Positions 36,483 through 44,749 of a stretch of 64,000 nt of DNA are shown here, in pieces. Below the pieces are notes generated by a model. That model ran no database searches. It saw only the letters and a list, made by a program, of their open reading frames with translations, and was not told where the DNA came from. Each line of letters opens with the position of its first letter. The stretch's first letter is position 1. Origin of the DNA: Dyadobacter sp. CY347 (lineage in GTDB: Bacteria; Bacteroidota; Bacteroidia; Cytophagales; Spirosomataceae); contig NZ_JAKFFT010000001.1 of assembly GCF_021502655.1 (NCBI RefSeq), positions 109,793 through 173,792 of the forward strand, read 5' to 3'. The translations under genes and the position numbers were made by a program.

Positions 36483-36544
36483 CAAATTCCTCGAAATATG
36501 TTGGTGATCATCCCCGGTTTACAATAACCACAAGTCTTTTCCTG

Positions 36545-36585
36545 GTCCGTCCACCGGACAGCTTTCCGTGACTTTCGCTAGTCAC
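36545..36585 (+). promoter_or_regulatory. Two-hairpin leader upstream of the MATE gene
   Basis: Stem 1 GTCCG-TCCAC-CGGAC (36545-36559) and stem 2 GTGACT-TTCGCT-AGTCAC (36568-36585) follow each other in the untranslated leader and end 34 bases before the ATG. No known riboswitch class was recognised; the ykkC/guanidine pattern was compared from memory and not matched. It may be regulatory or only a stabilising structure. Confidence 0.35.
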
Positions 36586-36619
36586 ACATTTCTTACTATT
36601 ATTTCAATTCATTTCATCC

Positions 36620-38005
36620 ATGAAAAAGTGGTTTCAACTGCTTCGTCAGGCTATTCGTGGCTCCGAAGAAAGTTTTACCGAAGGAAGCATCAACCGCGCT
36701 ATTTTTTTACTATCCGTCCCTATGATCCTGGAAATGGTCATGGAGTCGCTTTTTGCCGTCGTTGACATTTTTTTCGTTTCAAAAGTGAGTACAGAAGCCG
36801 TGGCGGTCGTCGGGCTTACTGAGTCTGTGATTACGTTGGTTTATTCTGTGGCCATTGGTCTCAGTACGGCAGCAACGGCTACCATTGCACGTCGCGTTGG
36901 CGAAGGTAATACGAATGGTGCCAGGCATGCCGTCGGGCAGGTCATTGTCATTTCGCTGGCTATTTCGGCTGTTACTGCAACAGTAGGAACCTGGTTTGCG
37001 AGTGACATTCTGCGCATGATGGGTGCAGATGCGAAGGTGATTGAGTTAGGGACTGATTTTGCGAGAATCCAGTTTCTCAGCAGCCCCGTCGTGATTTTGC
37101 TTTATTCCCTGAGCGGTGCCTTGCGCGGAGCGGGCGCTGCGGCGACGGCCATGCGGTCATTAATCGTTGCCAATTGCTTCAATATGGTCCTGGGGCCGCT
37201 GCTAATCTTCGGACTTGGGCCCTTACCCGAGCTGGGCGTCACAGGCGCAGCCCTTGCAACTGCATTAGGGCGCTCGATAGGTGTTGGTTATCAGTTATTT
37301 TCACTGACAAAAGCACAAAAGTCATTAGGCTTGCTATGGGCAGATCTGCGTCCTAATCCGGAAACAATTGCGGGCATCGTAAAAGTGGCGACAGGCGGCA
37401 CCGTGCAGTTTTTGATCGGTTCTGCAAGCTGGATTTTCCTGACGCGTATCCTGTCCGAATTCGGGAGCGACGTGGTTGCGGGTTATACCATAGCCATCCG
37501 CGTGATCATGTTCACATTGCTGCCAGCCTGGGGCCTCGCCAATGCTGCCGCAACGCTTGTAGGACAGAATCTGGGCGCCGGTAAGCCCGATAGGGCGGAA
37601 AAATCTGTCTGGAAATGTGCTTCATATAACTTTATATTCCTGCTGGGCCTGGCTATTCTCATGTTTATAGGCGCTGAGGAAATTATTGGCTTATTCAGCC
37701 CCAATCCACAAGTGATTGACACGGGCAAAATGGCGTTGCGCGTGTTGTGCCTGGGTTACGCCGCCTATGCATACGGAATGGTCGTCATTCAGTCGCTGAA
37801 TGGGGCAGGGGATACTAAAACGCCCACTGTCCTGAACCTGATCTGCTTCTGGGCGATTGAAATTCCCGTTGCGTATGTGCTTGCCGTTATGATGAATTTC
37901 GGCCCGATCGGTGTTTTTATCTCCGTTCCTTTTGCCGAATCTATCCTGGCATTGCTGGGAATCTGGCGGTTCCGGCTGGGTAAATGGAAGCTGGTGAAGG
38001 TTTGA
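36620..38005 (+). CDS. MATE-family multidrug/cation efflux protein
   Basis: 461 residues with 12 predicted helices in two homologous halves. Typical motifs are LLSVPMILEMVMESLFAVVD at the start of half one and IAGIVKVATGGTVQFLIGSA at the start of half two, each with the conserved Pro/Glu region. These antiporters export cationic drugs or metabolites using Na+ or H+. It is a single gene behind a structured leader and followed by a hairpin. Confidence 0.9.
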   Translation: MKKWFQLLRQAIRGSEESFTEGSINRAIFLLSVPMILEMVMESLFAVVDIFFVSKVSTEAVAVVGLTESVITLVYSVAIGLSTAATATIARRVGEGNTNGARHAVGQVIVISLAISAVTATVGTWFASDILRMMGADAKVIELGTDFARIQFLSSPVVILLYSLSGALRGAGAAATAMRSLIVANCFNMVLGPLLIFGLGPLPELGVTGAALATALGRSIGVGYQLFSLTKAQKSLGLLWADLRPNPETIAGIVKVATGGTVQFLIGSASWIFLTRILSEFGSDVVAGYTIAIRVIMFTLLPAWGLANAAATLVGQNLGAGKPDRAEKSVWKCASYNFIFLLGLAILMFIGAEEIIGLFSPNPQVIDTGKMALRVLCLGYAAYAYGMVVIQSLNGAGDTKTPTVLNLICFWAIEIPVAYVLAVMMNFGPIGVFISVPFAESILALLGIWRFRLGKWKLVKV

Positions 38006-38013
38006 TAAACTGT

Positions 38014-38038
38014 CGGGGATGGTTTCATTCCATCCCCG
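38014..38038 (+). terminator. Hairpin after the MATE gene
   Basis: Nine-pair perfect stem CGGGGATGG/CCATCCCCG with a seven-base loop, eight bases past the stop. No long T run follows, so it may stabilise the 3' end or terminate weakly. Confidence 0.55.
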
Positions 38039-38102
38039 TTCAGAAACGAAAAGAAGTGGGTTTTGGTTAACTTCGTATCAATAAACTGAAAACTTATCCT
38101 TC

Positions 38103-39494
38103 ATGAAAATAGAACAGATATATACCGGATGCCTGGCACAGGGCGCTTATTTTATTGTTTCAAACGGCGAAGCGGCGGTTATCGACCCTTTGCGTGAAGT
38201 TGAGCCTTACATTCAAAAGGCTAATAAAATCGGCGCGAAAATCAAGTATGTATTTGAAACCCATTTTCATGCGGACTTCGTTTCCGGACATCTCGACCTT
38301 GCTGAAAAAACGGGTGCTGAGATTGTTTACGGACCAAATGCGAATCCTGCATTCAATGCGCACATTGCTGCTGATAATGAGATATTTAAGTTGGGAGACA
38401 TTACAATAAAAGCATTGCACACGCCAGGTCACACGCTGGAATCCACGAGTTATTTACTGTTTGATAAAAATCAGCAACCTACTGCGCTTTTCAGCGGCGA
38501 CACGCTTTTTATCGGCGACGTAGGTCGTCCCGATCTGGCACAAAAAGGTGATCTTACGATGGAGGATCTCGCCGGAATGCTGTTTGAGAGCTTGCGTACA
38601 AAGATCATGACATTGCCCGACGACCTTATCGTTTACCCGGCGCATGGGGCAGGATCTGCTTGCGGGAAAAATATGAGTAAGGAAACTTCCGACACGCTGG
38701 GCAATCAGAAGCGGTTTAATTACGCATTGCGTGCCGATATGACCCGGGACGAGTTTATCAAAGAAGTAACAGCCAATCTGCCTGAACCACCGAAATATTT
38801 CCCCGAGAATGTGAAGATGAACCGCGATGGCTACGAAAGTATTGACGATGTGCTTGAACGCGGCGATCAGGCGTTATCTGCGGAAGCATTCGAAGCAAAA
38901 GCCAATAACACGGGTGCGCTTATTCTGGATACCCGAAAACCGGAAGATTTTGCAAAAGGATTTATTCCGAACTCCATTAACATCGGCATCCAGGGCGGTT
39001 TTGCACCGTGGGTAGGCGCTCTGATCCCGGATTTGAAGCAAAATTTGCTGATCGTGACAGAGCCTGGCAAGGAAGAAGAAGTGGTCACGCGTTTGGCAAG
39101 GGTTGGTTATGATCATACGATTGGATTTTTGAACGGCGGTTTTGAAACCTGGGTTGCGGCTGGAAAAGAAATGGATTCTGTCGACAATGTTTCTGCCAAT
39201 GCATTCGCAGAACTTTATAACAGCCAGAGTCCCGAAGTGATCGATGTTCGCAAGCCCGACGAATTCACAGCTGGTCACATTGAAGGAGCCAAAAACCTGC
39301 CATTGGACTACATTAACGACCACATGGCCGATTTCCCGAAAGACAAAACCCTTTACGTGCACTGCGCAGGAGGCTACCGCTCCATGATCGCCGCCTCGAT
39401 CCTAAAATCACGCGGCATCGATAACGTCGTCAACATCGAAGGAGGCTTCGCAGCCGTAGAGAAAACGAAAGTGCCTGTTTTGCAAGGGGTTTAG
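38103..39494 (+). CDS. Metallo-beta-lactamase hydrolase with two rhodanese domains (persulfide dioxygenase-like)
   Basis: 463 residues. The MBL domain has THFHADFVSGH (residues 57-67), a later metal His in LHTPGHT, FSGDTLFIGDVGRPD and YPAHGAGSACG, the pattern of ETHE1/PDO enzymes that oxidise glutathione persulfide to sulfite. Two rhodanese domains follow. The first (about 265-360) lacks a Cys in its loop (IVTEPGKEEE) and is probably structural; the second has the active loop VHCAGGYRS. With the YeeE/YedE-type genes downstream it forms a sulfide or thiosulfate module. Confidence 0.85.
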   Translation: MKIEQIYTGCLAQGAYFIVSNGEAAVIDPLREVEPYIQKANKIGAKIKYVFETHFHADFVSGHLDLAEKTGAEIVYGPNANPAFNAHIAADNEIFKLGDITIKALHTPGHTLESTSYLLFDKNQQPTALFSGDTLFIGDVGRPDLAQKGDLTMEDLAGMLFESLRTKIMTLPDDLIVYPAHGAGSACGKNMSKETSDTLGNQKRFNYALRADMTRDEFIKEVTANLPEPPKYFPENVKMNRDGYESIDDVLERGDQALSAEAFEAKANNTGALILDTRKPEDFAKGFIPNSINIGIQGGFAPWVGALIPDLKQNLLIVTEPGKEEEVVTRLARVGYDHTIGFLNGGFETWVAAGKEMDSVDNVSANAFAELYNSQSPEVIDVRKPDEFTAGHIEGAKNLPLDYINDHMADFPKDKTLYVHCAGGYRSMIAASILKSRGIDNVVNIEGGFAAVEKTKVPVLQGV

Positions 39495-39503
39495 TTTTCA
39501 CGC

Positions 39504-39525
39504 TGATTATTTGTATTATTAATCA
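39504..39525. promoter_or_regulatory. Dyad upstream of the vapBC pair
   Basis: TGATTA and TAATCA, ten bases apart, are perfect inverted half-sites centred about 25 bases before the antitoxin ATG. The position suits autoregulation by the antitoxin-toxin complex; this is inferred from position only. Confidence 0.35.
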
Positions 39526-39539
39526 AAAAATGATGCATT

Positions 39540-39749
39540 ATGGAAACAATGATCGTTGAGCTGACGCATAAGCGTGCCTTGCAATTACTAAGAGATCTCG
39601 AAGCATTGGACATTATCAAACTGCACGACAATTCCGGGGTTCAAAAACCAAAACTATCGGAAAAATACAAGGGGATTCTTTCCAAAGAAGAAAGCCGGGA
39701 TCTTAGCTTGCACATCAGCCAAATGCGTAATGAATGGACCAATATTTAA
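39540..39749 (+). CDS. Probable antitoxin of a VapBC-type pair
   Basis: 69 residues: METMIVELTHKRALQLLRDL, then a Lys/Ser-rich middle (KPKLSEKYKGILS) and a short helix. The size, the 16-base overlap with the following PIN-domain gene and the position first in the pair mark it as the antitoxin. The first part looks like the short ribbon/helix dimer region of such proteins and the Lys-rich tail is the expected toxin-binding part. No named antitoxin family was recognised. Confidence 0.7.
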   Translation: METMIVELTHKRALQLLRDLEALDIIKLHDNSGVQKPKLSEKYKGILSKEESRDLSLHISQMRNEWTNI

Positions 39750-40111
39750 TTGATACCAACGCAGTTTCACACTATTTGTCGGCCATGTTGACACAACAGG
39801 GAATTGATTTCATGGATGCTGTCATCGATGCAACTCCCAACTTGTCTGTGATTAGCCAAATAGAGTTACTCTCATGGAAAACGTCCAAGAGTAGCCATAT
39901 AAGCGATTTTATAAATGATAGTTTGATTTTCAACATTACTCCCGAAGTTGTAGCAATTTGTGTGAATATTCGGAAGAACCGGAAAATGAAAACGCCTGAT
40001 GCAATTATTGCAGCCACCGCAATTGCAAATGATTTTACGCTCATTACGGATAACGAAAAGGACTTTGAGAATATACCAAAGTTAAAAGTTGTCAATCCGA
40101 AGAAGCTCTAA
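39734..40111 (+). CDS. PIN-domain toxin, VapC-like ribonuclease
   Basis: 125 residues. The PIN acidic residues are present: Asp in YLIDTNAVSHYL, Glu in VISQIELLSW, Asp in KTPDAIIAATA and Asp in LITDNEKDFENI. Such toxins cut tRNA or rRNA using Mg2+ when released from the antitoxin. It overlaps the antitoxin by 16 bases. The pair sits between two parts of the sulfur module, which suggests a later insertion. Confidence 0.88.
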   Translation: MDQYLIDTNAVSHYLSAMLTQQGIDFMDAVIDATPNLSVISQIELLSWKTSKSSHISDFINDSLIFNITPEVVAICVNIRKNRKMKTPDAIIAATAIANDFTLITDNEKDFENIPKLKVVNPKKL

Positions 40112-40171
40112 TCCCTTAACTCTCAACGGATTTTGATCTGGCGATTATTGATCTATCAATCAACCTTATAC

Positions 40172-40747
40172 ATGAATATCATCGAACTGCTTCGGAAACC
40201 TTGGCCTTGGTATGTGGCGGGGCCTTTGATTGGGTTGACTGTGCCGGCTTTGTTGCTGCTGGGGAATAAGTCTTTCGGGATTTCTTCTGCCTTGCGGCAT
40301 ATTTGTGCGGCGGTGATTCCGGCGAATATTTCCTTTTTCAAATATGATTGGAAGAAAGGGATATGGAATTTGTTTTTTGTAGCCGGCATTGTAATTGGAG
40401 GTCTTATCGCCACTTTTTTTCTTGCCAATCCAGATGAAATAGTGATCGCAGAGGCGACGCAGCAGACGTTAAGGGGCTTTGGACTGACCAGTTTTGCAGG
40501 ATTAATGCCTGCGGAAATTTTTGGAACTCAGAACATTCTATCTCTCAAAGGACTTATTTTCCTTGTTTTCGGCGGTTTTCTGGTTGGTTTTGGGACCCGA
40601 TATGCAGGAGGTTGCACGTCCGGACATGCGATCACTGGCTTAGCTACATTGCAATGGCCGTCACTGATTGCGACCGTAAGCTTCATGATCGGCGGGCTGG
40701 TTTGCACGCATTTGCTCCTGCCATTTTTGTTCAAACTCGTTTTTTAA
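40172..40747 (+). CDS. YeeE/YedE family membrane protein (sulfur-compound transport), first half
   Basis: 191 residues from [20 protein letters not shown]. Four or five helices; the family motif [18 protein letters not shown] holds the conserved Cys thought to pass thiosulfate in YeeE homologues. It is one half of a split transporter, the other half being the next gene 13 bases on. Its neighbours are the persulfide-dioxygenase-like gene and a vapBC pair. Substrate inferred from family and context. Confidence 0.82.
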   Translation: MNIIELLRKPWPWYVAGPLIGLTVPALLLLGNKSFGISSALRHICAAVIPANISFFKYDWKKGIWNLFFVAGIVIGGLIATFFLANPDEIVIAEATQQTLRGFGLTSFAGLMPAEIFGTQNILSLKGLIFLVFGGFLVGFGTRYAGGCTSGHAITGLATLQWPSLIATVSFMIGGLVCTHLLLPFLFKLVF

Positions 40748-40760
40748 TTGAAATACAAAC

Positions 40761-41252
40761 ATGGAAAAGCCTGAAAATGCAACCGCGCTTTTAGAGGAAG
40801 ATAAGGACGGGAGCAACACCCAAACGTCGGCCGAAGGGTTTGCAGCCAACTCCAAATATCTGATTATTGGCTTACTCTTCGGGATTGTTTTTGTGAAAGC
40901 GGAGATCGTTTCCTGGTTTCGGATCCAGGAAATGTTCCGGTTTGATTCGTTTCACATGTATGGTGTAATTGGCTCTGCAGTGCTGGTGGGGCTAATTTCT
41001 GTGCAGATTATCAAGCGATTTAACATAACAACCACTTCGGGCGAAGAAGTGATCATTCCTGAAAAAACATTCAGTAAGGGCCAGATTTATGGCGGACTGC
41101 TTTTCGGGTTTGGCTGGGCCATCACCGGCGCGTGTCCCGGACCATTGTTTGCGCAGATCGGAAGCGGTTATTTGGCGGTGATCATTACCTTGCTCAGCGC
41201 CATTGCGGGCACCTGGACTTACGGCTTATTAAGGCCTAAACTGCCGCATTAA
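40761..41252 (+). CDS. YeeE/YedE-like membrane protein (DUF6691 type), second half
   Basis: 163 residues with an unusually polar N-terminus of about 30 residues and four helices. The motif FGFGWAITGACPGPLFAQIG is the counterpart of the Cys motif in the first half. Together the two halves make the full YeeE/YedE repeat. It ends one base before the convergent methyltransferase stop, with no room for a terminator. Confidence 0.82.
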   Translation: MEKPENATALLEEDKDGSNTQTSAEGFAANSKYLIIGLLFGIVFVKAEIVSWFRIQEMFRFDSFHMYGVIGSAVLVGLISVQIIKRFNITTTSGEEVIIPEKTFSKGQIYGGLLFGFGWAITGACPGPLFAQIGSGYLAVIITLLSAIAGTWTYGLLRPKLPH

Positions 41253-41253
41253 T

Positions 41254-41997
41254 TTACAGCTTACGGGCAACCAGATAAAGCTGTTCATCTCCTAATGTGA
41301 AAGGATCAGCTTCCAGGTTTCCGAAGGTTCCCACAACCTTCAAACCTGCGGATTCAAACATATAAGTGATTTCAGAAAGTGTAAAAATGTGCTGACGAAC
41401 CGTGTGCGTCACTTTTTCGGAACCTGAGATAAAGGTTTGTTCCGCCTCAATGTAACCTTCCTCTGGCTTGTAATCGTTTTCCGCCAGATAGATAATGTCC
41501 TCTTTTACAGGCATCCAGTTGCGCGTCTGGAAATTGGGCAGAATGCTTTCGGCGAGGTTCTCCGTATGGATCGCAATGTGACCGCCTTGTTTTACAGCAT
41601 CGGCCATTTTTGAAATAAACTGCAGCATTTCAGCCCTCGGGAAGAAGCTGAAACTGTTTCCAACGCAGTAAGCCGCGTCAAAAGTATTTTCTTCGATACT
41701 ACATTGCAGCACATCGTCACAGATAACGGTAAGAGGCAGTTTCTGCTTTTTGGCAACCGCTTTTAGTTCATCACAATATTCACTGGAAATATCAATACAG
41801 GTCATTTCAGCACCTTCCTCTGCAAGCGGGACAGCGTGGCGACCGTAACCGGCCAGCATGTCCAGAACTTTGCTGCCTTCTTTTATTTCGAGCACATCCC
41901 GCAGAAAATCAACTTCATAATCGGTGTATTCTTCGTCCTGATGCAGTTTCCAGGCGCGTTGCGGAAGTCCTTTAAAATAATTGTGATACCAGGCCAC
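41254..41997 (-). CDS. Class I SAM-dependent methyltransferase
   Basis: 247 residues. Motif I KVLDMLAGYGRHAVPLAE (residues 43-60) and the acidic residue at the end of strand 2 (MTCIDIS) bind S-adenosylmethionine; DDVLQCSIEENTFDAAYC is motif II/III. The substrate is not visible from the sequence. It is a single gene convergent with the sulfur module and 93 bases beyond the start of the metal cluster's last gene end. Confidence 0.8.
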   Translation of the reverse strand: MAWYHNYFKGLPQRAWKLHQDEEYTDYEVDFLRDVLEIKEGSKVLDMLAGYGRHAVPLAEEGAEMTCIDISSEYCDELKAVAKKQKLPLTVICDDVLQCSIEENTFDAAYCVGNSFSFFPRAEMLQFISKMADAVKQGGHIAIHTENLAESILPNFQTRNWMPVKEDIIYLAENDYKPEEGYIEAEQTFISGSEKVTHTVRQHIFTLSEITYMFESAGLKVVGTFGNLEADPFTLGDEQLYLVARKL

Positions 41998-42090
41998 GGG
42001 AGGGTTTTGATTTTTAATGAAGCGTAAAACTACAAAAAGCCGCCAGGATGACTGACAGCTTTTTTGAAATAAAGCATGAGCCGCATAACA

Positions 42091-43527
42091 TTACATGCGC
42101 ATCAGGCCTGGCGTTATCCGCAGGTAAACTTGTCCGGACAGCGGCGTGTCGCCGTAAACGGATTTGAGCGAATTTTCAATAGAGTAAATTCCCATTTGAG
42201 CTCCTGCTTGTAAAAGGGTGTTTTGGAAGGAGGTAATCTGGCGGTTGAGTCCAAGGGAAAACAGGGAAACTGGAAATTTATCTTTACCAATGTCATCATA
42301 TCGGGTGATTCCCAGTTCATTAATGCTCTTCTCAACCCGTTCATAACGACCATAAACAGCCCATTTGTCCAGCTGCAGATTCGATTCCAGCAAAATAGCA
42401 TGTTCCTTATGATGTCCTCCGGCCTCATTTAGCCCCCAAACCGCGGAAGTTGAAATCCACTTGTTTTTTCCACTCAAATTGGCTGAATGTTGTACAGAAG
42501 CCGTTGTCCGGTCCACATTTTCGCCGCCGTGCAACGGTTCAGGATTTTTGATAAAACCCCTGCTCACCTGCAACGCCCAATTGGTGGAAGGATTGAACAA
42601 CAAGCGGTAACTATACGAATCAAAACGCGGCTTATCGAAGTCAAACCGGTTCTCGTTCGGCTCACGACCGGTAAAGGACGAACCTTCCAGTTTGAATTTC
42701 CAAAGCCGGATTCCCGCCGTTACAACTCCAAATGTAATGTGCGTCGCATCTTGCCAGTGATGGCCCAGAACAGCGTCCGGATTGTTGAAAGCCGACATTC
42801 GGTGCATAAATGCAGTTGGCCCCAGTGCAGGCTCGCCCGGATAACCTGCGTAAAGTGTCAGGTCAATGTTCTCGTTAAGTCTTTGGGTATAAGCAATGGA
42901 AAGCTCGGAAATGAGGTCGTGCGGATGTTGCTTATCGATCAGCGGCTCACCTTTCCAGGTCTCGCCGGATTGGAACAAAAGTGGGTAACCTGCGCCGCCG
43001 TCAAACAACCGGTCCAGCGAAACCATTGCCCGGACATTCAGCAAACCATTTTTGCCAACCTGCCGCTGTGCCATTCCCATGAACCAGTTTGGCACGCTAA
43101 TCTTCGATTTTGAGCCTTTCAGGCCATCATTATTAAAATTTTGAGCAGTATAGCGGAGGAAAACGCTTCCGTGGAGCATGTAATTCCACTTGTTGGAATG
43201 CTTCATATAGGCATACATGGGCGTCGCGTCCGGCTGCCAGCCTGTGCCCGAGCCATTGCGTGTCATAGGGAGGCTTAGGGAAAAGCTGTGCGTCATATGC
43301 CCGGCATCATGTTTCATATTCCCGTGATCCATTTGGCTGTGGTCCATCTTGCTGTGATCCACAGTGTCGGCCTTCATGCGGTTATGATCCATGCCCTTCA
43401 TGTCATGCCCGGCTGGCTTGGCTGTATCTTTTTTGGGTTCCTGATGGTGCTCGTGCTGCGCCAGGACTGGGGAAAAGGCGGTCATTATGCCGGCTAATGC
43501 CAGCATTTTAAGGTTATGATTTTTCAT
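42091..43527 (-). CDS. Outer-membrane barrel protein with His/Met-rich N-terminus (metal cluster)
   Basis: 478 residues with a signal peptide ending near VLAQ. Residues 24-80 are rich in His, Met, Asp and Lys (AQHEHHQEPKK, HDMKGMDHNRM, HSKMDHSQMDHGNMKHD), a soft-metal (copper or silver) binding pattern as in CopB/PcoB-type proteins. The rest is a long beta-rich region ending in an aromatic-poor tail, consistent with a barrel. It is the last gene of the minus-strand metal cluster. Its exact family was not recognised. Confidence 0.68.
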   Translation of the reverse strand: MKNHNLKMLALAGIMTAFSPVLAQHEHHQEPKKDTAKPAGHDMKGMDHNRMKADTVDHSKMDHSQMDHGNMKHDAGHMTHSFSLSLPMTRNGSGTGWQPDATPMYAYMKHSNKWNYMLHGSVFLRYTAQNFNNDGLKGSKSKISVPNWFMGMAQRQVGKNGLLNVRAMVSLDRLFDGGAGYPLLFQSGETWKGEPLIDKQHPHDLISELSIAYTQRLNENIDLTLYAGYPGEPALGPTAFMHRMSAFNNPDAVLGHHWQDATHITFGVVTAGIRLWKFKLEGSSFTGREPNENRFDFDKPRFDSYSYRLLFNPSTNWALQVSRGFIKNPEPLHGGENVDRTTASVQHSANLSGKNKWISTSAVWGLNEAGGHHKEHAILLESNLQLDKWAVYGRYERVEKSINELGITRYDDIGKDKFPVSLFSLGLNRQITSFQNTLLQAGAQMGIYSIENSLKSVYGDTPLSGQVYLRITPGLMRM

Positions 43528-43544
43528 AGCGAAGTGAGTTAAAG

Positions 43545-43886
43545 TCAGTGAGCAGCGGCAGTCTTCCGGCAGCAGTCTGGTAACTTGTCGTGTGCTTTCT
43601 GGTTTGCCACTTGCGTATCGGCGTCGTAACCTGTGTTGATGATCGTCGCTTTAATGGCTTCCGGAGTGGTTTTGTTTGGATTGTATGTCACGGTAACCAC
43701 TTTGTCTTTCAGGTCCAAATTGGATTCTCTCACACCTTTGGAAAGGCCGAGGTTACGCTCAATTCGTTCTTTGCACATGGTGCAAATCGCAGAAGTTTTG
43801 ATTTTAATCTGCTTGTCACCGTCTGCCTGGGCAATGTTGATCCCTGCAAAAAGTGCTATTAATATGGATAGGATGGTCTTTTTCAT
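43545..43886 (-). CDS. Exported heavy-metal-associated (HMA) domain protein
   Basis: 113 residues from MKKTILSILIALFAG, a signal peptide ending near QADG; a reading from 44027 runs through the previous gene. The domain IKIKTSAICTMCKERIERNL has the CxxC metal-binding pair, followed by the ferredoxin-like strand order of HMA proteins (KDKVVTVTYNPNK, IKATIINTGYDAD). The tail has a further Cys pair (PDCCRKTAAAH). A periplasmic copper-type carrier is the likely role. Confidence 0.82.
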   Translation of the reverse strand: MKKTILSILIALFAGINIAQADGDKQIKIKTSAICTMCKERIERNLGLSKGVRESNLDLKDKVVTVTYNPNKTTPEAIKATIINTGYDADTQVANQKAHDKLPDCCRKTAAAH

Positions 43887-43906
43887 GATTTCTGATTTTT
43901 TAATGA

Positions 43907-44137
43907 TCAATGGTCGTGTCCCGCTGAATCTGTTTCTGCCATGGCTACTTCTTGTAAATCCATTTTGCAGACCGGACATTTTCCTGCTTCTGCGTACGTT
44001 TTTTCTCCCTCGCATTGCATAGGGCAAGCGAATTTCTTCCCGGCAGTTGCCTCGCTCTTAGCCTGTTCTGTTTTTGCATTATCTGTTCCGCAAGCAGTGA
44101 AAAAGAGCATTAGTGCAACAAAAAGGATATTTTTCAT
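43907..44137 (-). CDS. Small lipoprotein with heavy-metal-binding domain
   Basis: 76 residues. The lipobox is FFTAC (Cys 16). The remainder is one HMBD-like zinc-ribbon motif, ACPMQCEGEKTYAEAGKCPV followed by CKMDL, and a His-rich end (SAGHDH). Such domains are found alone or in CusB-like adaptors. It should hold metal at the cell surface or inner-membrane face. It lies 30 bases after the AraC gene. Confidence 0.8.
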   Translation of the reverse strand: MKNILFVALMLFFTACGTDNAKTEQAKSEATAGKKFACPMQCEGEKTYAEAGKCPVCKMDLQEVAMAETDSAGHDH

Positions 44138-44167
44138 GATGATTGAAGGTTTTGTTTAATATCTGAT

Positions 44168-44737
44168 TTAATGACCCACTTTATCAAGTGTTATTCTCGC
44201 CAATGTGCTTTTCTTGAACTCTCCCGGCGTCATGCCCGTCACTTTTTTGAACTGATTACTCAAATGCGCAGGGCTGCTATACGACAATCGCCACGCCATT
44301 TCGCTCAATGTCAATTCATTATAGGAAAGCCATTCTTTAACTTTTTCCGTTTTTTGCGCGATAATGTATTGTTCAATGGTCTGCCCTGTTTCAGAGGAAA
44401 AAAGATTGCTCAAATACGAATATTCATAACCGATCTTTTCAGACAAATAGTCCGAAAAGTTCTGCTGCTCAGGCTTGTGGCCTTTTAAATATTGCACTTC
44501 CTCAATGATCAATGTCTTTATGTGCTCCACAATTGCCAGCCGGCGGTCATCGAGTAATTCAAACCCGCTCGCTTCAAGCACAGTTTTTACTTTTAAAAGA
44601 AGCTCAGGATCAATGTCCTTTTCGGTTTCTACTTCCCCTAATGTGATAGCATGCAGCGTAACACCCAGGTTTTCCAGTTCTTCCCGGACCACCCGCTTGC
44701 AGCGATCGCAAACCATATTTTTGATATGCAGTTTCAT
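44168..44737 (-). CDS. AraC-type regulator with N-terminal HMA-like metal-binding domain
   Basis: 189 residues from the ATG at 44737; a TTG at 44749 directly abuts the receptor's stop and is less likely. Residues 1-70 resemble an HMA domain, MKLHIKNMVCDRCKRVVREE, with CxxC at 10/13. The AraC helix-turn-helix pair follows at about 85-185 (NFSDYLSEKIGYEYSYLSNL and WRLSYSSPAHLSNQFKKVTG). This makes it a probable one-component metal sensor for the cluster. It sits directly downstream of the TonB receptor gene. Confidence 0.82.
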   Translation of the reverse strand: MKLHIKNMVCDRCKRVVREELENLGVTLHAITLGEVETEKDIDPELLLKVKTVLEASGFELLDDRRLAIVEHIKTLIIEEVQYLKGHKPEQQNFSDYLSEKIGYEYSYLSNLFSSETGQTIEQYIIAQKTEKVKEWLSYNELTLSEMAWRLSYSSPAHLSNQFKKVTGMTPGEFKKSTLARITLDKVGH

Positions 44738-44749
44738 AAGGCTCTTCAA

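Noticed and set aside
42487..43113. 208-residue plus-strand ORF opposite the His/Met-rich barrel gene
   Set aside because: Lies wholly antisense to a well-supported gene, has no family resemblance and has the Arg/Cys-rich composition of an antisense frame.
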